Source: Apus apus
Lineage: Eukaryota > Chordata > Aves > Apodiformes > Apodidae
DNA: 64,000 bases
Direction: 5' to 3'
Assembly: GCF_020740795.1 (NCBI RefSeq)
Contig: NC_067287.1
Location: 11,299,501 to 11,363,500, forward strand
The position numbers and the translations under genes were made by a program. The notes below the pieces were generated by a model that saw only the letters and a program-made list of their open reading frames with translations, did no database searches and had not been told where the DNA came from. This document shows, piece by piece, positions 33,761 through 42,893 of this stretch (positions are counted from its first letter, which is position 1; every line of letters begins with the position of its first letter).

Positions 33761-36154
33761 TTGTATTGTTACTGTTTAAGGAACAAAAGCAGATACTTTG
33801 TAAATGTGAATTAGGGCTGTATTTTTATCCATTTATATATAATATGTACCTTGCAATTTACCAGATTTCTTGGTGTGCTTAACTTGTGAGCTCAAGCAAT
33901 AGAATTGAGCAACTTCAAAGTGTAAAGGATGCTCTGCTTTCCACTTTTAAAAGTTATTCGTAACAGTGTTAACTGACTATGTTAACATTCAAACTTACAG
34001 CTTCCTGAAGGATTCTTAATAGAATGCAAGCTCTCTGTTCTCCTGTTGTTATCTGTACTGTAGATGGTGATGGTTTTCTGCAAAAAGAAAACTGTGAGTA
34101 TTATGAATATAGTGGAATGCTTAACTAATGCAACAGAATACTTCAGATTTCATTTACTAAATAGAATGTCTGCTGCCACAGCAACGTTCCTAGCATTTTT
34201 AACACTTCCCAAGAGATACTTAAATACTGTGTCTAGATGCCATTAATGCTCACAAATAACAAGCTACAGTCCTCTAATAGGAACGGAGTAGTAGTTGCAG
34301 AGTGAGTGCTGTTATTTGAGGCATATGCTTGTCATAAGATTGCACAACTACAGTGATTTTTCTTGTTTGATTGCAGACAGGATGAAATAATGTTGTCATG
34401 CCCAGCATCAGCACGTGTCCTACACATGATAGCTGTGACTTAGCAATACTGTGTAATTAAACACTTCTCTCTGAAATGTTATACTGTGAGGAGTGCTGCT
34501 GAGCTCCATTTGTGCCTTAAAATAACTGTTGCTGGTTATGTGTGTTTCCTCTTGGCATTTTGAAAACAGGATGTGTGGAAACGATTTGAAGTTACCTAGG
34601 TTAACATTAAAAAGTCTGGAAAGCATAAAGTTCTCTGTAAGCAAATCAATTTCACAATAGAATTTAAGGTTCATCTTAAAGCATTGGTAGTTCTTGAGGT
34701 AAGACTTGAGGAAGGATCTGTACTAGTGTGCTGAGTATAAAATAAGATGTATCTGTGTGGTTCAGTTTCATTTGGTATGAACTGAGCGTTTCTAGAAGTG
34801 GGATTGATTGACTCAAGCCATCGGACTGCCCGAAACTTCCATTCAGTACTGAGTGGCTTCTAAATTCTGCTTCCCATCTCCTAAACTAGTATTCTTCCAC
34901 AATAGTCTAGTGTGAGAATTATTAAAGCTTCTGTGGTGGTTTCTGAAGGCTACCTTGAAGCAGTTGAAATTAAAAATGGGGAGGAAAAATTTAAAACTCT
35001 TTAATACAATTGGTCACTGATTTCCAGAATTATACTTTTCTTTACAGATGTGGAAGATCCTAAAGCACTTTTTAGGTCCTCACAAATGAGCTGGGCATAA
35101 ATACTGTCAGACTTGTATTTTTTGTCTTTCATGTGCTGACTTTGATAATGTGCTAATATTAGGGAAAGAGAAAAGAGATTTTAATGTCAATATTATATAT
35201 TAATTTTTCTAGTGTTTTAATTAGATGCATATTATTTTAATCTTCCTGTATAAAAGCACAATTTGCAATATTTAGAAACACTTTCATGTCTCATTATACT
35301 TGCACAAACTGTGTCACAGCAAACTGCCTCTCTGTAGATTAAATTAATTCCATATAGTTTGTACATAGAAAATTTACATTACCTGGCATTACATGAGGAT
35401 GTTGTTATTGGGAAATTCATTAGTGGAAGTTTTTGAAGAGACTTATTGAACTGAACTGTGAGCACTGAAAGGTGTTTTGTACTGTCTTTTTGACTCCTTC
35501 TTCAGACAGTCTTCATAATCTCCTGGAAACTATCTGTCATTCAAATGCACTGTTAAATATTATAGTCACCATTTATAGATATCACTTTCAACAGGTGTAA
35601 ATTAAAACTTTAATACTGACATTTTCTAGACTGAATGCTTGAACTTGCAGAATCGTAATTGCTGTATAATCTACATGTCAGCCACTTGGGCACTCCAGTG
35701 GGTTTATCTTACTCTAAAAACAGTGAGTGATAATCTGAAAAATATATATACAGGCATTTTGGATATCTTCTTTAAAATTAGTTTTAAGCTGATGTCCATT
35801 TAAAGGTCAGACCTTTGTTTCTTCTGTATCTAGCATGCCTATAAAAAAAATGGGTTGTGGAGAGGATATAGGAAGTGGAGGGCCCTCTAGTTAGCCTAAC
35901 TCTGGGTTGCTTTTATGAAATCAGTTTGCCTTCAAGGGAGAGGTTTCTTCAGGCAAAATACAACCTCTTCACTTGCTGGATAAGAGAAAGAAACTTTGGG
36001 CTGGTCTTCTACTAAATGACGGTCAATAAAAAGATGAGATGGAAGAAGAGGAGAAGCACTGGAGGATACAAAGCTACTCTTGTGCTTCCCAAAGAATATT
36101 AGGGAGTTGACAAAACATGAAACTTTCTTCCTTTTTTCCATTGGTATCCAGTAG

Positions 36155-36278
36155 GTTTTTTTATTGGTTCTTTTGTTGTGGTTTTTGGGTTTTTGTGGGT
36201 TTTTTGTTGTTGGGTTTTTTTTAAGTCGTACTTGGTTTGGAGGGGGTTTAGTGCTTTTTTTTTTTTTTTTTTTTTTTT
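36155..36278 (+). repeat. T/G-rich low-complexity tract ending in T24
   Basis: Successive runs of T and G (GGTTTTTGGGTTTTTGTGGG type) are followed by 24 consecutive T at 36255-36278. Confidence 0.85.
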
Positions 36279-37477
36279 AGGCAGAGAAACAGCCCTTAAT
36301 GGAAATGCTGCAGTGTTTTCTCTGCTGTGCTGATGACATGAAGTCCCTTTCATTCTCCACCAGGTGTTTATTGCATGATTGAAGGGAAATGGATGTGCTG
36401 GCTTAAGTGCTCTGTTTTAGTCTTCTGTTCCTGTGTATAAACTACTTCTGGGAAAGTTTGAGTATTAAATGTGTTTCCTTACTCAGCTTTTTGGTGCAAT
36501 TTAAATTAAGTAAACAAAGCACTTTAGCTGTTCTGAAGTTAGCAGACTGGAACAGTGGGAGAAGCTTTCTTGCATCAGCAAGAAAATGGATGTGAAATTG
36601 AAAGTGAAGTCCTTGTTTACTTAGTGAGACTGGAAATTAACAGTTACTGTCAAAACCTTACCAGAAGTAAACTGTGCAGATGTAAGCATTCATGGACCAG
36701 TGTGCTCCAAGTTCCTGGTGATCCATGACTGCATATGTGGCCATAGCTTGCCAGGCTTTGAAGAAATAAATCACTAGTGGAAAGATACAAAGCAACTACT
36801 TACCACTAGTGTTAAAAAACCACATTATTTAGTTAGTTACATGTTTTAAACTGATACTTGTTTGCATAATAAACTACCACTGGAGTCCTGTTATGTGAAT
36901 TCTTAAGAATAAAGAACAGCTTTTTATGATTTGATGAATAGAATTTGGGAAGGCTAGACTAAAGTGGAAGGTGGAACATTAGCCTTTCCAGACAGGGAAT
37001 AATAAATGTATCAGTTTGGCACTATATAGTAATGTAATATGTTTATCTCTAGGCTAGAGCAAATAAATATTCTCATTTTACAGATTAGAATACAAAGAAT
37101 ACTTGTATTGACTTTAGGTCATGGTTTGTAAATCTGACTCAGGACTGAGATGTAGAAGCTCCTAACTTCTACAGCCATTCTTCAGAAATTGACTGGACTA
37201 AGTCACCAAAGGAAAAGGTAACTTTTATCTATGTATAATGCATTAATAGATAATATTTGCCTGAATATTCTTTTAATAAATATTGGATATTTTTAAAAAT
37301 TACTTTACAGCCACCTGGGATCCATTGTTCTTCTGCTTTGTTGCATAACTCTTTCGGGTGAGACAAACATAGTTCCTCATCTGCTGTTTATAATCAGATT
37401 CCTGAATTAGAAACAAGAAGCCAGGGCTTGAAGAAACTGTATTTTGGAACAAAAGCTGTAGATAATTTGTATTATAA

Positions 37478-38393
37478 AGTGGTGTTCCCCAGGGCTCAGT
37501 TTTGGGGTCTGTTCTCTTTAATATCTTTATCAATGATACTGGACCCACAGTAAGTTTGCAGACAACACTAAGAGAGCAGGTGTGTTGATCTGTTTGAGGG
37601 TAGGAAAGCCCTGCAGGAGGACCTGGACAGGCTGGATCAATGGGCTGAGGCCAGTTGTATGAGGTTCAACAAGGCCAAGTGCTGGGTCCTGCTCTGGGGT
37701 CACAAAAGCCCTAGGCAGTGATACAGGCTTGGGGAAGAGTGGCTGGAAAGCTGCCCAGAGGAAGAGGACCTGGGAGGGGTGATGGTTGACAGCAGCTGAA
37801 TGTGAGCCAGCAGTGTGCCCAGGTGGCCAAGAAGGCCAACAGCATCCTGGATTGCATGAGGAATGTGTCCAGCAGGAGTGGGGAAGTGATTGTCCCCCTG
37901 TATTCAGCATTGGTGAGGCTGCACCTCGAGTGCTTTGTTCAGTTCTGGGCACCTCACTACCAGAAGAACATTGAGGTGCTGAAGCGTGTCCAAAGCAGGC
38001 AACAAAGCTGGTGAAGGGTCTGGAGAACAAGTCTTACAAAGAGCAACTGAAAGAATTGGGGTGGTTTAATCTGGAGAAAAGGAGGCTGAGGCAAGTCCTT
38101 ATTTCTCTCTACAACTACCTGAAAGGAGGATGTAGCCAGGTGGGTGGTGGTCTCACAAGTAACAAACCATAGGACAAGAGTAAATGGCCTCAGGTTGTGC
38201 CAGAGGAGGCTTAAATTGGCTGTAAAATCAATTTCTTCACTAAGAGGCTTGTCAGGCATTGGAATAGGCTGCCCTGGGGGTATTTAAAAGCTGTGTAGGT
38301 GTGATGCTTAGGAGCATTGTTCAGTGGTGGACCTGGCACTGGGAAGTTAACAGCTGGACTTGATCTTTTCCAACCAAAACAGATTCTATAATT
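37478..38393 (+). mobile_element. CR1 LINE, 5'-truncated and inactivated
   Basis: About 0.9 kb in the + orientation. It begins inside the reverse-transcriptase region, reading SGVPQGSVLGSVLFNIFIND, a conserved CR1/non-LTR RT block. The catalytic FADD motif appears as FADN near 37555-37570, just after a short deletion, and later frames are broken. The 3' part follows the CR1 end, with CAACTACCTGAAAGGAGG near 38110 and a terminal GATTCTATAATTTG matching the short CR1 tail repeat. It is dead and non-coding. The left boundary is where similarity becomes visible. Confidence 0.9.
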
Positions 38394-38809
38394 TGTGTCC
38401 TAAATACCGTAATATCCTACTAGTTACCTGTCTTCTACTACAGATCTGAGATACCAGATTCAGTAATATGACCACCTAAAAGTCGGCATTAGTTTTAAGA
38501 TTTGTAGTATCTGTGTGCAATCTTACACCTCCTTTGTCATAGCCCTTTATGTCCTCATTGCATGAAGTGCCTGATTATTTAGCACTGCTCTGCTTCTAAC
38601 ACAGCAAGTTTTCAGAAGTTACAGATTTCTTGAAGAATCTCTTCTAACTGCTCCTTTACCTTTCTTTAAACTCGCCACCTCATGTTTACCAACCTGTTTT
38701 TAAAGTTACAAGCTTTTGGTTGAAGACTTTCCCTCTAGGAAGGACAAAGCTTTTTTCCCCCTTCCAGCTGAGGAAATTTTACTGAAAAACAACTTTGATG
38801 TCTTCAGGT

Positions 38810-38892
38810 TGTTACAGCATTGTAACATATTGTAACATAATGTAACATTGTTACAATAAACAAGCACTGTTACAGCCTTGGTTATTGTAACA
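38810..38892. repeat. TGTAACA/TGTTACA repeat cluster
   Basis: Seven copies of TGTAACA in either orientation within 83 bp: direct at 38821, 38831, 38841 and 38886, inverted at 38810, 38849 and 38868. The first three direct copies are spaced exactly 10 bp. The pair at 38841-38855 forms a palindrome with one central base. The function is unknown. Confidence 0.85.
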
Positions 38893-40799
38893 TTAGAAAA
38901 AAGCAAAACTAGTCACATTTCAAAGAAAGTAACTTAGTGGAAGATAAATTACACTCTAGAATTGTAACTACTGGGTTTTGGTACTTGCATATATGTAAAC
39001 TTTCTGGAGAAGGAGCTATAGCTTACTGTGCAGTGGAATCCTGCCTTGGATTCAGGCTTCCAGAGGCTATCGTGATGCAGTAGCCAAATAAGACCTGATT
39101 TAGTCCTAGTAGTGAAACAAGAACTTTAAAATTATTTGCCCCATTGCCTGAGGAATGCTTTGTTGATACCCGGAACTAAATGTAGTAAGATGTTGATGTT
39201 GGATCTGGAATGTGCCTGGTTCTTATACCTGCTTAGTAATTTTCTGCCAGGCAGAATTAATTTTAAACGTCAGGTTGTGGCCCAGCTTTCTCCCTTTACT
39301 TGGTTTTACAGTGGGACATTTTTGAGAAAAAGTGAGATCTTTTTCTCCTGGCTTTGTGAGAGTAGTTCCAAAATGGGACTGCTTGTACAAAACAAACAGA
39401 ACTGTCCCAATTTATGCCTCATGGGTTGTTTCACTTTTGTTATCCCTACAGTTGGGCACTGTGCATCTAGAGTAACCAACAAGAGAAGTCTCAGGTTTTG
39501 TGTGTGGATAGAACAGTCTGGTATGATATCCCAAGAAAAGACAAATTCCATATTGAAGACAAGAGTATTTATCTATAAAAATGTCTCTTCGTGGAAAGGG
39601 AACTGTGTAGGCAATCATGATCAGCTGCAGCACAGCATCTGGCAGGAAAGTGCCATGTAAGTAGCGTAGGTGCAATAGTTGCATGCATTTTATTTTATTT
39701 TTATTAACATCTTCAAAGGTGTGTTCCCGTTAAGTAAAAGATGCTCTGGGGAAGCAGCTGCTAAAAATTCAGTGTATGATTTTACAAACCTTCAATGAAA
39801 AGCAAACAGCCTAAATTGCTATAATTTGGGGAGTTACTTGCCATGTGTAAAGGGCAGGTGAAGGGCTTGTGTTTGGAAGGTTATCTGTGTTTTCCAACTG
39901 TATCCACCAATGCTACCTCGCTGGAAACCTTGCCTTGTCTCTGTCCCTTAATGCCCACAGCTTCAGCACGACTATGAAGGGCTGCTTGTGAGCAGGGGTT
40001 ATCGGTGTTTGGACAAACATCTAGACAATTATCAGTCTTAGCTGCTTAAGCAGTTATCTGATTTGGCAGTTTGTTTTTAATAAAGCATGATACAGAAGAT
40101 GAAGCGCTAATATTCATATGGTGCTTACCTTCAAAACACTGTAAATTAATAATTGGCGAACTTGTATCTGCAGAAAGAGTGGGTCATCTGGAGGAGCATT
40201 GTAGAACGTTGTGTTTGAAACTTGTTGGGAACTGCTGGGGGATCCTCCTTGTGCCCCCCCTCCCCCGACCAGTCTGGCTGACGAAGTTAGAGAATGTATC
40301 CTCTAGTGTAAGACTGTCACAACACTGAGGCATGAAAACATGGGCTGTAGTTTTGGTGGTCGAAAAAACAACCCTGCAACCCCATAAGCCTTCATTTAGT
40401 ATTTTAGCCTTAATTGCTGTGTGAGTAGTAGGTCCATTAATAGGTACTGAGGCTGGGAGAGGTTTCTTCGGGGCTTTACTCTGTTCACTAGTGGTTTGGC
40501 CACCGGCTCTGACGTTTCTGACAACCTACCACAGGAGCCGGTTCCCTTATCCCCGCATCACCTCGGGAAAGGTGCCGCACGGGAGTGCACAGCCTTAGCA
40601 TCAGGCGGAACACGCAGCCAAGCCCCCTGCCTCCCGCCGTGGCGGGGCCTGACGATAGCCAGCCGTGCTTGCGGGCGGCACCGGCGGTGGGACGAGCCCC
40701 GGGGCCACCTCGGCGAGGCCACCTCGGCGGGGCCCCTCGGGAGCGCCCCGGGAGGCTCCGGGGCCGCCGCGCCGAAGGAGTTAAGGGCCGCCCGGCTGG

Positions 40800-40960
40800 G
40801 CCCGCCCCTCGGCCGCACGGATTGGCGGGCGGGCTGGCGGCGGCGGCCAATGGGGACGGGCGGTGCGGGGGGGGCGCGCCAATGGGGCGGGCGGGGGGCG
40901 GGGCGGGGGCCGGGGCGGCCGCGCCGGGTTGAATGGGGAGTACAAAGCGGCGCGGGGCCG
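40800..40960 (+). promoter_or_regulatory. ADCY5: Probable ADCY5 core/proximal promoter (CCAAT and GC boxes)
   Basis: One inverted CCAAT box (ATTGG at 40821-40825) and two direct ones (CCAAT at 40847-40851 and 40879-40883) lie about 26 and 32 bp apart. They are followed by clustered GC boxes (GGGGCGGG type) at about 40884-40917. No TATA box was seen. NF-Y and Sp1-family binding to such elements is established in general. The transcription start probably lies just downstream, in about 40,930-41,050, by inference. Confidence 0.6.
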
Positions 40961-40980
40961 GGCGCTGCGGCCGGGGCTGA

Positions 40981-41032
40981 GCGGGGCTGCGTGCGGGGCT
41001 GCGCGGGGCTGTGCGGGGCTGTGCGGGGCTGC
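40981..41032 (+). repeat. GCGGGGCTGY 10-bp tandem repeat
   Basis: Five copies of GCGGGGCTGC/T at 40981, 40993, 41003, 41013 and 41023. The first two are separated by GT and the rest are exactly 10 bp apart. The array sits in the presumed ADCY5 leader or start region. Confidence 0.88.
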
Positions 41033-41708
41033 TGCTGCCCCGCTGCTCTGACAGCGCGGCGGGAGGGAGCGCCGAGCCCCCCCCCCCGGCCCCCGCCTTT
41101 TTTCTTTTCATTTTCTTTTTGCCTTTCCCTTCAGGTTTGCTGGTTTCTCCCCTTCCTCCCGCGGTGCCTGCGGGAGAGGCGCTCCCGCCGCCCCGAGGCA
41201 CCGCGGCGTAGCGGCCGCGTGCATGAGAGCGGCGCGGCTGCCGCCGGCTCTGCCTTCCCGCCGAGGCTCCGCAGCCGCTGGGAGGGAGGCGAGGCGAGGC
41301 AGGGGCGCCGCAGCCCGGCCCGCCCCGGGCAGCCCCCTCGCCGCGCCCAGAGCCCCCCCCCCGGCAGGGGATGCTCCCGTTGCCGCCGGCTGCCGCAGCC
41401 CCGCCGGCCTGAGCCTCCGTGCCCGCCCCGCGCCCGGCCCCGAGCGGCGGGTGCCGGGCCGGCGCGGCGCGCTGCGATGCGGGTCCCCCGCGGCGCCCGG
41501 AGCCCCCGCGGCCGCCGAGGCTCGGCTGAGGACCAGCTGCTGTGAGACGGGGGCGTCCCGGTGCCCGCGGCGCTCGAGGGGATCGAAGCGGCGGGGCGGT
41601 GATGGCGCCAGGCTCCGCCGCGCTGTCCTGAGGGCCCCGCCGGGGAGACCCCGGCTCTAGGGGATACCCGGCCGCTCCGGAGACTTCGGGGGCGTTTGCG
41701 GGTTTTTC

Positions 41709-41798
41709 ATTTTATTTTTTTTTTCCCCTTTTTTTTTCTTTTCTTTTTTTCCCTTTTTTCTTCCCCTCTCCCTGCTGTCTTTCGGGGTTTTCTCCTAG
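41709..41798 (+). other. ADCY5: Long pyrimidine tract with acceptor-like end in ADCY5 leader
   Basis: About 70 bases of nearly pure T/C (41709-41780) are followed by CTGCTGTCTTTCGGGG and TTTTCTCCTAG ending at 41798, 81 bp before the ADCY5 ATG. This has the form of a strong 3' splice site. Either the leader is spliced here, or the tract is simply transcribed in exon 1. No donor could be assigned. Confidence 0.5.
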
Positions 41799-41879
41799 CC
41801 GCTCGTCCCCTGTAGAAGAGGACCCCTCCGTGCCTGCCCGACGGCTGTCCCCTCGCCCGCCGCCCCTTCCCCTCAGGGC

Positions 41880-42893
41880 ATGTCCCGGTCCAACAGCGTC
41901 AGCCCCCCGGGCTTCGGCGGCCCCGCGCCCTGGGCCGGCACCGAGCAGCACCGCTCGGCCTGGGGTGACGTGGAGGCCCGGGCCAATGGCTACTCCTACC
42001 CGCCGCCCCCCAACAGGTCGTCGGGCAAGAAGGCCTCCCGCATGTCGAGCAGGTGGAGGAGCGAGGAAGACTATGAGCCCCAGACGAACCGGAGCCGCGG
42101 GGACGGCGGCTGCAGGATGATGAGCTTTAGGTCCAAATCTGCCTGGCAGGAGCAGGGTGACGACAGCCGACGTCACCGGTCCCGCCACCCACCCAGCGGT
42201 GATTCCCCTGCTGCCCCCAACAATGCCAGCCCCCGGCAGCTGGGGGAGCAGGGGGAGGTGCGGCCCCGCTCCGTGGAGCTGGGGCTGGAGGAGAAACGCG
42301 TCAAGGCCAAGACTGAGCTGGAGGACGAGGACGGGGACAGGGACGAGGGGGACTCTGAGGTGGCCTTCTCCATGGGCAGCTGTTGCAGCAGCCTGCTGCA
42401 GATCTTCAGGTCCAAGAAGTTCCAGTCGGAGAAACTGGAGCGCCTCTATCAGCGCTACTTCTTCCGGCTCAACCAAAGCAGCCTCACCATGCTCATGGCC
42501 GTGCTGGTGTTGGTCTGCATGGTCATGCTGATCTTCCATGCTGCACATGGCCACTATGAGGTATCCTATGTTGTGGTGCTCTCCATGGCCATCCTGCTAA
42601 TGGTGGTGCTGTGCATGGTGTGCAACCGCAACGACTTCCACCAGGACCATATGTGGTTGGCGTGCTACTCGGTCATCCTGGTGATCTTGGCAGTGCAAGT
42701 GGTAGGGGTTCTGCTGGTGTGGCCCAGGAGTGCCTCGGAGGGCATCTGGTGGACCGTCTTCTTTATCTACAGCATCTACACGCTGCTGCCGGTGCGGATG
42801 AGGGCCGCGGTCATCAGCGGGGTGGTGCTCTCTGCCATCCACCTGGCTGTCTCCCTCAAGATCAACGCGGAGGATAAGTTCCTCCTGAAGCAG
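41880..42893 (+). CDS. ADCY5: ADCY5 coding exon 1: N-terminal cytosolic region and first membrane helices
   Basis: Adenylate cyclase 5 is a plasma-membrane, Gs-activated and Gi- and Ca2+-inhibited enzyme making cAMP from ATP, prominent in heart and striatum. This exon encodes residues 1-338 of a protein usually near 1,260. The start [14 protein letters not shown] matches human MSGSKSVSPPGY as remembered. Other ADCY5 marks are EHRSAW-like [30 protein letters not shown] and the near-invariant [10 protein letters not shown] through [17 protein letters not shown]. Membrane helices are at about 202-222, 228-248, 257-281, 289-305 and 309-327. The exon ends FLLKQ at a GTAGGT donor (42894), exactly where human exon 1 ends as I recall. 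The sixth helix and catalytic domains C1 and C2 are outside. The ATG has a purine (G) at -3. Confidence 0.95.

Larger units (their letters stand above)
33761..40480. other. HACD2-ADCY5 intergenic region
   Basis: About 6.7 kb, mostly AT-rich. It contains a T/G-rich low-complexity stretch at 36155-36278, a decayed CR1 LINE at 37478-38393 and a TGTAACA repeat cluster at 38810-38892. A 174-codon open frame at 39136-39660 shows no domain. No other gene was recognised. Confidence 0.7.
40620..42560. promoter_or_regulatory. ADCY5: CpG island spanning ADCY5 promoter, leader and exon 1
   Basis: A sharp rise to CpG-dense, GC-rich sequence begins near 40,600 and runs through exon 1 of ADCY5. Open frames on both strands in this region are composition artefacts except the ADCY5 reading frame. 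Confidence 0.85.

Noticed and set aside
37530-38030. A 166-codon minus-strand open frame.
   Set aside because: It is antisense to the CR1 LINE, whose + strand carries the recognisable RT and 3' end.
38810-38892. The TGTAACA cluster as a CRISPR-like array.
   Set aside because: Units are 7 bp with mixed orientation and spacers of 1-13 bp, and the genome is vertebrate.
40488-41660. Open frames of 349, 237 and 145 codons around the ADCY5 promoter.
   Set aside because: They are composition-driven, run through promoter elements and the 10-bp array, and have no family resemblance. At most the ATG near 41223 could be an upstream ORF in the leader.
41712-42554. A 280-codon minus-strand open frame overlapping ADCY5 exon 1.
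   Set aside because: It is a shadow of the ADCY5 coding frame and ends in a Lys-rich reading of the T/C tract; no domain.
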